A stretch of 18,364 bases of DNA from SFTH01 sp051878085 (lineage in GTDB: Bacteria > Bacillota > Clostridia > Christensenellales > Aristaeellaceae): the NCBI GenBank assembly GCA_051878085.1, contig JBJEJN010000043.1:1-18364 (forward strand), in the 5' to 3' direction. Shown here piece after piece: positions 1 to 7,398 of this stretch (positions are counted from its first letter, which is position 1; every line of letters begins with the position of its first letter). The notes beneath the pieces were generated by a model. It did no database searches and was not told the origin of the DNA. It worked only from the letters and a program-made list of their open reading frames with translations. A program made the position numbers and the translations under genes.

Positions 1-1
1 G

Positions 2-313
2 GGCACGCTGTCCGGCGGCGAGCAGCAGATGCTGGCCGTGGGCCGGGCGCTGATGAGCAAGCCGAAGCTATTGATGATGGACGAGCCGTCGCTGGGCCTT
101 GCGCCGCTGGTGGTGAAGGACATCTTCTCCATCATCCGCACGATCCGCGACTCCGGCGTGACGGTGCTGCTGATCGAGCAGAACGCCAACGCGGCACTGA
201 AGATCGCCGACCGGGGCTACGTGCTGGAGACCGGCAGGATCACCCTGGAGGGCAGCGGCAGGGAGCTGCTGAGCGATCCGGCGGTGCGCTCGGCCTATCT
301 GGGCAAGAGCTGA
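2..313 (+). CDS. livF: Branched-chain amino acid ABC transporter ATP-binding protein LivF, C-terminal part
   Basis: This is the 3' end of a gene cut by the left edge of the window; the reading frame is open from base 2. The visible 103 residues begin just before the ABC signature (LSGGEQQM), followed by Walker B (LLMMDEPSLGLAP), the D-loop and the H-loop region (VLLIEQN). They end with the LivF-like tail ELLSDPAVRSAYLGKS. The phrase EPSLGLAP followed by IEQNANAALKIADRGYVLETGRI is characteristic of LivF, the cytoplasmic ATPase that works with LivG, the LivHM permeases and a binding protein to import leucine, isoleucine and valine. Substrate is inferred from family only, since the partner genes lie outside the window. 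The stop is followed after about 20 bases by a strong hairpin, so this is probably the last gene of its operon. Confidence 0.9.
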   Translation, partial: GTLSGGEQQMLAVGRALMSKPKLLMMDEPSLGLAPLVVKDIFSIIRTIRDSGVTVLLIEQNANAALKIADRGYVLETGRITLEGSGRELLSDPAVRSAYLGKS

Positions 314-333
314 GGTAGAAATATGTACAAAAC

Positions 334-405
334 GCGCCGGTGCGCAGGGGGCTTTGCGGATGCAGATGCATGTCGCAAAGCCCCAAGCGCAGCGGCGCAA
401 TTTTT
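334..405 (+). terminator. Long composite intrinsic terminator after livF
   Basis: Two nested arms form one long stem. GCGCCG (334-339) pairs with CGGCGC (393-398), TGCGC (341-345) with GCGCA (387-391), and GGGGCTTTGCG (348-358) with CGCAAAGCCCC (374-384), leaving a 15-base loop. Five T follow at 401-405. It starts 20 bases after the livF stop, so it is placed to end that transcript. Confidence 0.85.
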
Positions 406-556
406 AAGAATGCTGCATGATTTTTCGGCGCGGATGTGCGCAGGATTGCCGAAAAGTTTGCGGCGGCGTGTGAAAAGCGCGCATTTTCAGGGGAGATAAG
501 TTTCGGATATACCCAAACAACAATGTAAAACTTTCAATAAATTGGCGCGCAGGGCA
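406..556. other. Intergenic stretch without a recognisable gene
   Basis: No credible coding frame is seen between the livF terminator and the riboswitch promoter. Two small inverted repeats are present: TTTTCGGC (422-429) with GCCGAAAA (448-455), and TGAAAA (471-476) with TTTTCA (484-489). Neither has a clear T-run or a recognised motif, and no function is assigned. Confidence 0.5.
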
Positions 557-585
557 TTGACAGAATCGGAATTGGGATTTAATAT
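557..585 (+). promoter_or_regulatory. Sigma-A-type promoter of the lysine riboswitch transcript
   Basis: A consensus -35 TTGACA (557-562), a 17-base spacer and the -10 TAATAT (580-585) place the transcription start near 592. That is only a few bases before the first P1 base of the aptamer at 595. The tight fit of promoter to aptamer argues that both are real. Confidence 0.88.
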
Positions 586-594
586 AGCCTTGTC

Positions 595-767
595 GATAGA
601 GGCGCATCAAACATCAGTAACGGTTTCCCGACATGCTGCCAGGCATGGGCGACCGCGAAAGGGAATGATGCCGAAGGCGACCGCTGGCAACGGTCGGCCT
701 GGTTGCATGGGAAATACGCATGCAACTGTCGCAGGACTGCGATGAGCTGGAACTGCGGAGAGCTATC
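595..767 (+). promoter_or_regulatory. Lysine riboswitch aptamer (L-box)
   Basis: The conserved elements of the lysine aptamer occur in the right order: GATAGAGGCGCA (595-606), AGTA (616-619), GAAAGGGA (657-664), GCCGAAGG (670-677), CTGG (684-687) and GGAGAGCTATC (757-767). P1 is closed by GATAG (595-599) with CTATC (763-767). Length (about 173 nt) is normal for the class. The aptamer binds lysine in the nascent RNA. Its expression platform is the 768-846 region. The 3' P1 strand AGCTATCT (761-768) can pair with AGATGGCT (816-823) in the terminator's 5' arm, which gives an OFF switch when lysine is bound. It faces toward the DAP genes, but the next gene (dapH) is on the opposite strand. Confidence 0.93.
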
Positions 768-810
768 TGGATTTTGTTGGTTCCCATGCCCATGGGCAAT
801 GGCGCTGCAT

Positions 811-846
811 AAAAAAGATGGCTGATTCGATCAGCCATCTTTTTTC
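811..846. terminator. Riboswitch terminator, also usable by dapH from the other strand
   Basis: GATGGCTGAT (817-826) pairs with ATCAGCCATC (830-839) around a TCG loop. The stem is flanked by six A (811-816) and six T (840-845), so it has a T-run when read from either strand. On the + strand it is the expression platform of the lysine riboswitch. On the - strand it begins 6 bases after the dapH stop. Confidence 0.92.
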
Positions 847-851
847 TTCGC

Positions 852-1550
852 TCACAGCTCGCGCAGCGCGTCGATCAGCGCGGTCTTGGACGCAGCCTTC
901 TCGTCCTTGCGCTTGATGACGCGAGCGGGAATTCCGGCCACCACGGTGTCCGGCTCCACGTCGCTGATGACCACCGCGCCTGCGGCAACCACCGCGCCCC
1001 TGCCGATGCGCACGCCCTCGATCACCACGGCGTTTGCGCCGATGAGCACGTCGTCCTCGACGATCACCGGGGTGGCGCTGGCGGGCTCGATCACGCCTGC
1101 GAGCACCGCGCCCGCGCCGATGTGGCAGTGCCTGCCCACCGTCGCGCGACCGCCAAGCACCGCGCCCATGTCGATCATGCTGCCCTCGCCGATCACTGCG
1201 CCGATGTTGATGATCGCACCCATCATGATCACGGCGTTGTCGCCGATCTCCACCTGATCGCGGATGATCGCGCCGGGCTCGATGCGGGCGTTGATGTTCT
1301 TCTTGTCCAGCAGCGGAATGGCTGAGTTGCGGCAGTCGTTCTCCACGACCAGCTCCTCAATGTCCTCCGCGTGGGCGGTCAGGACGGGGGAGATGACGTT
1401 CCAGTCGCCGAAGACGATGCTGGTGCCGTTGCCCATGGGGAAGGCCTTCACGTTCTCAAAGGGAATGGGGTTCCTCTCCCGAAGGTAGACGCGGACGGGG
1501 GTCTGCTTCTTGGAGCTGCGGATGAGTTCAATGATTTCCTGCGCGTTCAT
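852..1550 (-). CDS. dapH: 2,3,4,5-tetrahydropyridine-2,6-dicarboxylate N-acetyltransferase
   Basis: The 232-residue product begins MNAQEIIELIRSSKKQTPV, the usual DapH N-terminus. An N-terminal alpha/beta part (about residues 1-85) is followed by a left-handed beta-helix of hexapeptide repeats. These run from about 90 to 205 with units such as IEPGAIIRDQVEIG, IGEGSMIDMG and VGRHCHIGAG. The C-terminus is a short helix (KTALIDALREL). DapH acetylates tetrahydrodipicolinate with acetyl-CoA, opening the acetylated branch of DAP/lysine synthesis in the cytoplasm; the deacetylase encoded divergently works two steps later. The start is set by GGAGG (1559-1563 on the other strand), 8 bases before ATG. 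A promoter lies just upstream. The gene converges on the lysine riboswitch, whose read-through RNA would be fully antisense to it. Length and domains are normal, with no sign of decay. Confidence 0.93.
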   Translation of the reverse strand: MNAQEIIELIRSSKKQTPVRVYLRERNPIPFENVKAFPMGNGTSIVFGDWNVISPVLTAHAEDIEELVVENDCRNSAIPLLDKKNINARIEPGAIIRDQVEIGDNAVIMMGAIINIGAVIGEGSMIDMGAVLGGRATVGRHCHIGAGAVLAGVIEPASATPVIVEDDVLIGANAVVIEGVRIGRGAVVAAGAVVISDVEPDTVVAGIPARVIKRKDEKAASKTALIDALREL

Positions 1551-1583
1551 GATGTTCGCCTCCAGATCCTGGTTTTGCCGTAT

Positions 1584-1612
1584 ATGATAACATCCGGGCG
1601 CGCACATTGCAA
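1584..1612 (-). promoter_or_regulatory. Promoter of dapH
   Basis: Read on the - strand: TTGCAA (1607-1612), a 17-base spacer and TATCAT (1584-1589). This puts the start near 1577 and gives a leader of about 27 bases carrying only the ribosome binding site. dapH therefore has its own promoter and no visible lysine aptamer in its leader. Confidence 0.7.
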
Positions 1613-1634
1613 TCACTTTCGGGTAATTTTTGCT

Positions 1635-1649
1635 TCCGGCGTTGCCGGA
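1635..1649 (+). other. Small hairpin ahead of the deacetylase ribosome binding site
   Basis: TCCGGC and GCCGGA are separated by GTT, directly before the AGGGGAGG ribosome binding site (1651-1658). It may influence translation of the first operon gene. No T-run follows, so it is not a terminator. Confidence 0.35.
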
Positions 1650-1664
1650 GAGGGGAGGTTCAGG

Positions 1665-2759
1665 ATGAAACAGATCGTCGCCGATCGGCGCGCGCTGCAC
1701 CGGATTCCGGAGCTCGATCGGAGCTTGAAGCGCACGGAGGACTACCTGCGCGCGGCGCTCGCGCAGCTGTCCTGCGAGGTGTTTTCGCCCATCCCCGGCA
1801 GCGTGTGCGCCTGGTTTGACAAGGGCGCATCGCGCGCCATCGCCTTCCGCAGCGACGCGGACGCGCTTCCGGTGCGGGAGCAGACAGGGCTGGACTTCGC
1901 CTCGGAGCACCCCGGCAGGATGCACGCCTGCGGCCACGACGGCCACATGGCCATGCTGCTGGAGCTGGCCCGCAGGATCGACCGCATGCCAAGCGCGAAG
2001 CACAACTTCCTGCTGGTGTTCCAGCCTGCGGAGGAGACCACCGGCGGCGCGCGGGACGTGTGCGAGAGCGGGATATTTGAAAGGTACGGCGTGGAGGCCA
2101 TCTTCGGCATGCATCTCTGGCCCGACCTCCCTGCGGGCGAAATCGCCAGCCGGGAGAACGAGATGATGAGCCGCTCCTGCGAGATCACGGCGGAGTTCAC
2201 CGGCAAGTCCAGCCACATTGCCAAGGCGGAGCAGGGCATCGACGCGCTGCAGGCGGGCGTGGAGTTCGTGCAGCGGGTGCGCGCCATCGAAGCCGACTGG
2301 CCGGAGGGAATCCACCGCCTTGCGCGCTTCGGCAGGATGGAGAGCGGCAGCGTGCGCAACGCCGTCAGCGGCTTCACCCGGCTGGAGGGCACGCTGCGGG
2401 CCTTTCAGGACGAGGTGTTCTACGCCATGCTGGATCGCATCCGCGCCGCCGCACAGGACGTAGCCGAGGAGACCGGCTGCTCCTTCCGCTTCATCACCAG
2501 CGAGGGCTATCCTGCGGTGATGAATCCGCCGGAGCTGTGCAGGCGGGTGCGCGACAGCGGCATCGATTACCGGGAGCTTGCAAGGCCGGTGATGATTACC
2601 GAGGACTTCTCCTGGTACCAGAAAAGCCTTCCCGGCATGTTCTTCTTCCTGGGCACGGGCCCCTCGCCCGCGCTGCATTCCGACAACTTCAACTTCGATG
2701 AGTCCGTGCTGGATGCGGGCGCGGACTTCCTGGAGAAAATCGCATTGCAACTGAACTGA
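1665..2759 (+). CDS. N-acetyldiaminopimelate deacetylase (M20 family amidohydrolase)
   Basis: The 364-residue protein has the M20D metallopeptidase pattern. RSDADALPV (62-70) is followed by the metal-binding MHACGHDGH (86-94, Cys89 and His91), QPAEETTGGA (Glu123/Glu124), GMH (His150) and a C-terminal His338 in PALHSDNF. A lid/dimerisation domain sits in the middle third. Family members include IAA-amino acid hydrolases and aminoacylases. The position beside dapH, dapA, dapB and lysC makes the YkuR-type enzyme the best call: it removes acetate from N-acetyl-LL-DAP to give LL-DAP. I chose ATG 1665 because AGGGGAGG lies 6 bases upstream and the protein then begins MKQIVADRRALHRIPEL, the normal start of the family. 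It is the first gene of a four-gene + strand operon. I see no good + strand promoter in 1551-1664. Several symbols are in use for this enzyme, so none is given. Confidence 0.87.
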   Translation: MKQIVADRRALHRIPELDRSLKRTEDYLRAALAQLSCEVFSPIPGSVCAWFDKGASRAIAFRSDADALPVREQTGLDFASEHPGRMHACGHDGHMAMLLELARRIDRMPSAKHNFLLVFQPAEETTGGARDVCESGIFERYGVEAIFGMHLWPDLPAGEIASRENEMMSRSCEITAEFTGKSSHIAKAEQGIDALQAGVEFVQRVRAIEADWPEGIHRLARFGRMESGSVRNAVSGFTRLEGTLRAFQDEVFYAMLDRIRAAAQDVAEETGCSFRFITSEGYPAVMNPPELCRRVRDSGIDYRELARPVMITEDFSWYQKSLPGMFFFLGTGPSPALHSDNFNFDESVLDAGADFLEKIALQLN

Positions 2760-2781
2760 TATACAATAGGAGGAAATCACC

Positions 2782-3672
2782 ATGAACCAGAGCATCTTCA
2801 AGGGCATCGCCACCGCACTCATCACCCCCTTCACCGCAAGCGGCGAGGTGGATTACGACGCATACGGCCGCCTTATCGACTGGCAGATCGAGAGCGGCAT
2901 CGACGCAATCGTCAGCTGCGGCACCTCCGGCGAGGGCCCGACCCTGAGCGACGCGGAGCACAAGGAGGTCGTGCGCTACGCCGTGGAGCGCGCCAATGGC
3001 CGCGTCCCGGTGATCGCGGGCACCGGCAGCAACGACACCGCCTACGCCGTGGAGCTGACGAAGTTCGCAAGCGAGGTCGGCGCGGACGCGATGCTGGTGG
3101 TCACTCCCTACTACAACAAGGCCACCCAGGAGGGCCTGTACCGATCCTTCATGACCATTGCCGACGCGAGCACCAAGCCGCTGATCCTGTACAACGTGCC
3201 CTCCCGCACCGGCTGCAACATCCAGCCCGCCACATACCTGCGCCTCTCCGGGCACGAGAACATTCAGGCGATCAAGGAGGCCAACGGCAACATCTCCGCC
3301 ATCGTGGAGACCATGTCCCTGGTGCACGGCAAGCTGGATCTCTACTCCGGCAATGACGACCAGATCGTGCCGATCTTGTCCATGGGCGGTCTGGGCTGCA
3401 TCTCCGTGCTGTCCAACCTGCTGCCGAAGGAGACCTGCGAAATCACCCGCCGCTACTTTGCCGGCGACGTGGCCGGAGCCGCCGAGCTGCAGATGCGCTA
3501 CGTGCCGCTGATTCAGGCGCTGTTCTGCGAGGTCAACCCGATTCCGGCGAAGGCGGCCATGGCGGCGATGGGTTACTGCGAGGACGTGCTGCGCCTGCCG
3601 CTGACCCCCATGGAGAGCGCCAACCGCGAGCGCCTGCTTGCTTGCATGCGCAGGGAGGGTCTGATCGGATGA
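2782..3672 (+). CDS. dapA: 4-hydroxy-tetrahydrodipicolinate synthase
   Basis: The 296-residue TIM-barrel aldolase condenses pyruvate with aspartate semialdehyde, the committed step to DAP and lysine. Visible hallmarks are GTSGEGPTL (47-55), the catalytic tyrosine in YNVPSRTG (Tyr137) and the Schiff-base lysine in IQAIKEANGN (Lys165). Length matches the usual 290-300 residues. AGGAGG precedes the ATG, 22 bases after the deacetylase stop. The stop overlaps the dapB start by four bases (ATGA), suggesting translational coupling. The enzyme is cytoplasmic and normally a homotetramer; whether it is lysine-inhibited cannot be judged from the sequence. Confidence 0.97.
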   Translation: MNQSIFKGIATALITPFTASGEVDYDAYGRLIDWQIESGIDAIVSCGTSGEGPTLSDAEHKEVVRYAVERANGRVPVIAGTGSNDTAYAVELTKFASEVGADAMLVVTPYYNKATQEGLYRSFMTIADASTKPLILYNVPSRTGCNIQPATYLRLSGHENIQAIKEANGNISAIVETMSLVHGKLDLYSGNDDQIVPILSMGGLGCISVLSNLLPKETCEITRRYFAGDVAGAAELQMRYVPLIQALFCEVNPIPAKAAMAAMGYCEDVLRLPLTPMESANRERLLACMRREGLIG

Positions 3673-4394
3673 AAATCATTGTAAACGGCGCCTGCGGGCG
3701 CATGGGCCGGGAGCTGATCCGGCTGATCGGGGAGGATCCCCGGCTGGAGCTTGCCGCTGCGGTGGACGCGAAGGGCGACGGCGTGGAGGTGCTGACCGAT
3801 TTGGCGAACGCGCCCGAGGCCGACGCGATCATCGACTTCTCCCACCACAGCGCGGTGGGCGCACTGCTGGACGCGGCTGAGGCGCGGAGCTGCCCGGTGG
3901 TCATCGCCACCACCGGCCACGACGCGGCGGAGCTGGATCGCATCCACGCCGCTGCGGAGCGCATTCCGGTCTTTTACAGCGGCAACATGTCCGTGGGCGT
4001 GGCCCAGCTGTGCCGCATGGCCCGGGAGACCGCGCGCCTGTTCCCCGAGGCGGATATCGAGATCGTGGAGACCCACCACAAGCACAAGGCGGACGCGCCC
4101 AGCGGCACCGCAAAGATGCTCTTCAATGCGGTGAAGGAGGTTCGCCCCGAGGCAGAGATGGTCTGCGGTCGCAGTGGCATGCAGCCCCGCACGCCGAATG
4201 AGGTGGGCGTGCACTCCCTGCGCATGGGCGAGGTGGTCGGCATCCACGAGGTGCACATCTGCACCGCGACCCAGACCATCACCCTGAAGCACGAGGCCCA
4301 CAGCCGCGCGCTGTTCGCCGAGGGCGCGATATGCGCGGCGGAGTTCCTGATTCATCAGGGCGCGGGCTTCTACGACATGAAATCAATGATCTGA
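3669..4394 (+). CDS. dapB: 4-hydroxy-tetrahydrodipicolinate reductase
   Basis: The 241-residue protein starts MKIIVNGACGRMGREL, with the GxxGxxG nucleotide-binding turn at residues 7-13. It carries the DapB signature around 134-147 (ETHHKHKADAPSGT), including the catalytic His136/His137 and Lys140. It reduces the DapA product with NAD(P)H to tetrahydrodipicolinate, the substrate of DapH. The start is ATG 3669, overlapping the dapA stop as ATGA. An in-frame ATG at 3642 would add nine unconserved residues and is less likely. At 241 residues it is slightly shorter than the Escherichia coli enzyme but normal for Firmicutes. lysC follows after 14 bases. Confidence 0.97.
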   Translation: MKIIVNGACGRMGRELIRLIGEDPRLELAAAVDAKGDGVEVLTDLANAPEADAIIDFSHHSAVGALLDAAEARSCPVVIATTGHDAAELDRIHAAAERIPVFYSGNMSVGVAQLCRMARETARLFPEADIEIVETHHKHKADAPSGTAKMLFNAVKEVRPEAEMVCGRSGMQPRTPNEVGVHSLRMGEVVGIHEVHICTATQTITLKHEAHSRALFAEGAICAAEFLIHQGAGFYDMKSMI

Positions 4395-4408
4395 CGGAGG
4401 GCACAGAG

Positions 4409-5719
4409 ATGCTCAAGACGGTAAAATTCGGCGGCAGCTCGCTGGCGGACGCGGCGCAGTTTAAAAAGTGTGCGGCGATCATCCGCAGCGATCCGGCGCG
4501 CCGCTACGTGGTGGTGTCCGCGCCGGGCAAGCGCCACTGGAACGACATCAAGATCACCGACCTCCTGTACCGCTGCTGCGACGCGGCGCATAAGGATCTG
4601 GACTTCTCCGACAGCTTTCGCCTGGTGCGGGAGCGCTACTGCGGGATCGTGCGCGAGCTGGGACTGGAGCTCGACCTGACCGCCAAGCTTGACCACATCG
4701 AGAACAAGCTGCGGGGCAAGGCCGACCGGGACTACGCCGGGAGCCGGGGCGAGTACCTCAGCGCCATGGTGATGGCCGCATACCTGGACTGGCCGCTGAT
4801 CGACTCCGAGGACTACATCCTCTTCCGCGAGGACGGCAGCTTCGACGCGGAGGCCACCCAGGAGAAGCTGTCCTTCATCCTTCAGGACACGCCCTGCGCG
4901 GTGTTCCCCGGCTTCTACGGCGGACTGCCGGACGGCCGGGTGCACACCTTCAGCCGCGGCGGCTCGGACATCTCCGGCGCAATCGTGGCGCGCGCGTCCG
5001 CATCCGACCTCTACGAGAACTGGACGGACGTTTCCGGCCTGCTCAGCTGCGACCCGCGCATCGTGGACAACCCCGCGCCCATCGACGTGATCTCCTACGC
5101 CGAGCTGCGCGAGCTTGCGTACATGGGCGCGTCCGTGCTGCACGAATCCGCCATCTTCCCGGTGAAGGCGGCGGGCATTCCCGTCAACATCCGCAACACC
5201 AACGACCCCGACGCGCCCGGCACCATGATCCAGACCAACCCCAAGGAGCGCCATGGACGCACCATCACCGGCATCGCGGGGCGCGGCTGCTACACCAGCA
5301 TCATGATCGAGAAGGATCAGATGAACGAGGAGGTCGGCTTCGCCATGCGGGTGCTGCAGGTGCTGGCGCGCCACAACATCATCGTGGAGCACATTCCCAC
5401 CGGCATCGACATCATGTCCGTCATCGTGCCCAGCGACCAGCTTGCGCCCCGGCGCGACGAGGTGATGGCGGAGCTGTGGGCCGAGACCCGGGCCGATTCC
5501 ATCAAGATCAACGACAACATGGCGCTGCTGACGGTGGTGGGCCAGGGCATGAAGAACCAGCTCGGCGCTGCGGGCCGCGTGTTCAGCGCGCTGGGCCACG
5601 CGGGCATCAACGTCAACATGATCGACCAGGGCTCCGACGAGCTGAACCTGATCATCGGCATCGACGCGGAGGATCTGAATCCCGCCATCCGCGCGCTCTA
5701 CCACGAATTCTTCGGCTGA
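4409..5719 (+). CDS. lysC: Aspartate kinase
   Basis: The 436-residue protein has an amino-acid kinase domain (about 1-285) followed by two ACT domains (about 290-360 and 365-436). Motifs seen are KFGGSSLAD at the N-terminus, SRGEYLSA, FSRGGSDISGA (near 184) and NWTDVSGLLSCDPR (near 204). The second ACT domain contains GQGMKNQLGAAGRVFSALG, with INVNMIDQGSDELNL after it. It phosphorylates aspartate, the first step for lysine, threonine, methionine and DAP. The paired ACT domains imply feedback control by lysine and/or threonine. ATG 4409 is chosen because GGAGG (4396-4400) precedes it and the protein then starts exactly at the conserved strand; an in-frame upstream ATG at 4331 lies inside dapB. 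This is the last gene of the operon. No asd gene is nearby. Confidence 0.95.
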   Translation: MLKTVKFGGSSLADAAQFKKCAAIIRSDPARRYVVVSAPGKRHWNDIKITDLLYRCCDAAHKDLDFSDSFRLVRERYCGIVRELGLELDLTAKLDHIENKLRGKADRDYAGSRGEYLSAMVMAAYLDWPLIDSEDYILFREDGSFDAEATQEKLSFILQDTPCAVFPGFYGGLPDGRVHTFSRGGSDISGAIVARASASDLYENWTDVSGLLSCDPRIVDNPAPIDVISYAELRELAYMGASVLHESAIFPVKAAGIPVNIRNTNDPDAPGTMIQTNPKERHGRTITGIAGRGCYTSIMIEKDQMNEEVGFAMRVLQVLARHNIIVEHIPTGIDIMSVIVPSDQLAPRRDEVMAELWAETRADSIKINDNMALLTVVGQGMKNQLGAAGRVFSALGHAGINVNMIDQGSDELNLIIGIDAEDLNPAIRALYHEFFG

Positions 5720-5745
5720 GAGAAGCAAATTGTCGCCGGGAAGCC

Positions 5746-5774
5746 TTGCCTTTCGCAACCGTTTGCGATATAAT
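5746..5774 (+). promoter_or_regulatory. Promoter with embedded palindromic operator, upstream of the sugar kinase
   Basis: TTGCCT (5746-5751), a 17-base spacer and a perfect TATAAT (5769-5774). The spacer is filled by a perfect inverted repeat, TCGCAA (5753-5758) and TTGCGA (5763-5768) around CCGT. A dimeric repressor bound there would block RNA polymerase. A second TATAAT (5840-5845) lies closer to the gene but has no clear -35. Confidence 0.82.
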
Positions 5775-5793
5775 AGAATCATAACTTTGTGTC

Positions 5794-5831
5794 CGGTTCG
5801 CGGTAAATGCATCTGTCATTTCTGCGAACCG
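5794..5831 (+). other. Hairpin in the 5' leader of the kinase mRNA
   Basis: CGGTTCGC (5794-5801) pairs with GCGAACCG (5824-5831), with an inner AAATG/CATTT pairing and a small loop. No T-run follows, so it is not a standard terminator. The arm GCGAACCG resembles part of the upstream promoter palindrome, so it may instead be a second operator half-site pair. Confidence 0.45.
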
Positions 5832-5877
5832 CGCCTGTATATAATAAGAAAGCATTGAGACGTGCGGGAGGTAAATT

Positions 5878-7398
5878 ATGATCAGTCTGGGTGTCGATAT
5901 CGGCGGAACCGGTGCAAAATGCGTGGCCTTTCGGGACGACGGCGAACAGCTGGCGCTGAGCTACGTGGAGTACCCCAACCCGCCCGGAAAGGTGAATCTG
6001 GAGGCGGAGGTGCTGTCCGCGTCGGTGGTGCAGGTCATCCGCGAATGCGTGGACGCGCTGCCGGACAAGGATGAAGTCGCGGCGATCACGGTGTCCTCCT
6101 TCGGCGAATCCTTCGTGCCGGTGGACGATCAGGGTCGGGCGCTGACCGACATCATCATGTACTTTGCGGATTCCTCGTCGAAGGAGTTCGACGCGCTGGT
6201 GGAGAAGGTGGGTGCGGAGAGGTTCATGCAGACCGCGCGCATCATGCCGGACGCGTCCTACTCGCTGGCGAAGATGCTCTACACCCTTCAGGTGGCCGAG
6301 CGCCCGGTATGGAAGTTCCTGCTGATCGCGGGCTACATCTGCTACCGCCTGAGCGGCGTGCCCGCGACGGACGTGTCGCTGGCCTGCCGCACGCTGCTCT
6401 ATGATGTGGAGAAGCGCTGCTGGTCGCAGGAGCTGCTGGACGCGGCGGGGCTGCGCATCGATCAGATGCCCGAGGTCTATGAGACCGGCTCCGATCTGGG
6501 GCCGCTGCTGCCGGACGTTGCGCAGCGCCTGGGCCTTTCGGAGAAGGTGCGCGTGGTCATCGGCGCACACGACCAGATCGTCAACGCCCTGGCCTGCGGC
6601 GTGCACAAGCCCGGAGATGCGATGGACGGCACCGGCACCACCGAGTGCATCGAGCCGCTGTACGCGTCCATCCCGGAGGATGCGGGCTACACCCGGGAAA
6701 ACTACGCCTGCGTGCCCTACGTGGACGGGCGCGGCTATGTGACCTACGCCTACAACACCTCTGGCGGCATGGTGGTGAAGTGGTATCGCGACCAGCTGGC
6801 CAAGCACCTGCGCCAGCAGGCGAAGGACGAGGGCGTGAGCATCTACGACATCCTCAACCGCGTGTGCCCGGAGGAGCCCACCGAGCTGATCGTGCTGCCG
6901 TACCTGCAGGGCATGGGCGGCACGCCGGACATCGAGACGGCAGCAAGGGGCGTGTTCTGGGGCGTGTCCATGAACACCGGGCTTCCGGAGCTGTATCGGG
7001 CGATTCTGGAGGGACTGACCTTCGAGATGGCCTACAATCTGGAGCGCCTGGAGCACTACGGCGTCGCGCCCAAGCGGCTCTACGCCTGCGGCGGCGGCGC
7101 GCGCTCGAAGGTGTGGCTGCAGATCAAGGCGGATATCTGGAACCGGGAGATCCTGCCGGTGGAGACCCCGGAGACCGGCGCGCTGGGCAGCGCGATTCTG
7201 GGCTTCGCGGCGGTCACGGGCGAGAAGGACAGGTGCAAGGTGGCGGAGAAGTTCGTGCGCATCGGCGAAGCGGTGCAGCCGAACCCGGCGCATGTGGCGA
7301 TCTATAAGGAAAAGTATGAAAAGTACAAGCGACTGCGCGGCATCCTGCTGGATGAGACGCGCTGCTTGTCTGTGAGGGATTTGGTTTCGGCGGGATGA
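5878..7398 (+). CDS. FGGY-family carbohydrate kinase
   Basis: The 506-residue protein has the two ribonuclease-H-like lobes of FGGY kinases. The N-terminal phosphate loop is VDIGGTGAK (residues 6-14). The catalytic aspartate is Asp232 in IGAHDQ, followed by the ATP-binding GTGTTE (251-256) and the adenosine-binding CGGGARSKVW (404-413). Family members phosphorylate xylulose, gluconate, fuculose, glycerol and similar polyols using ATP. The sequence looks xylulokinase-like, but the substrate cannot be named because no sugar transporter, isomerase or regulator is adjacent. It starts at ATG 5878 with GGGAGG 6 bases before. It has its own promoter and appears monocistronic. Its stop lies inside a GC-rich hairpin and it converges with the hydrolase gene 12 bases away. 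Confidence 0.88.
   Translation: MISLGVDIGGTGAKCVAFRDDGEQLALSYVEYPNPPGKVNLEAEVLSASVVQVIRECVDALPDKDEVAAITVSSFGESFVPVDDQGRALTDIIMYFADSSSKEFDALVEKVGAERFMQTARIMPDASYSLAKMLYTLQVAERPVWKFLLIAGYICYRLSGVPATDVSLACRTLLYDVEKRCWSQELLDAAGLRIDQMPEVYETGSDLGPLLPDVAQRLGLSEKVRVVIGAHDQIVNALACGVHKPGDAMDGTGTTECIEPLYASIPEDAGYTRENYACVPYVDGRGYVTYAYNTSGGMVVKWYRDQLAKHLRQQAKDEGVSIYDILNRVCPEEPTELIVLPYLQGMGGTPDIETAARGVFWGVSMNTGLPELYRAILEGLTFEMAYNLERLEHYGVAPKRLYACGGGARSKVWLQIKADIWNREILPVETPETGALGSAILGFAAVTGEKDRCKVAEKFVRIGEAVQPNPAHVAIYKEKYEKYKRLRGILLDETRCLSVRDLVSAG

Noticed and set aside
595..846. T-box leader as an alternative to a lysine riboswitch
   Set aside because: There is no T-box sequence or specifier loop, while all lysine-aptamer motifs are present in order.
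1555..1640. A + strand promoter for the deacetylase operon using TTGCAA (1607-1612) or TATGAT (1583-1588)
   Set aside because: TTGCAA has no acceptable -10 at 16-18 bases on the + strand, and TATGAT has no -35 at the right distance. A weak promoter cannot be excluded.
780..1660. Invertible DNA segment flipping dapH
   Set aside because: I looked for inverted repeats flanking dapH and found none shared between 780-850 and 1551-1664; no recombinase gene is nearby.
852..2834. Long - strand open frame of 660 codons covering dapH and the region opposite the deacetylase
   Set aside because: Only the last 232 codons are DapH. The upstream part is the antisense of the deacetylase gene, is low complexity in His/Ala/Arg and has no start signal; it stays open because of high GC.
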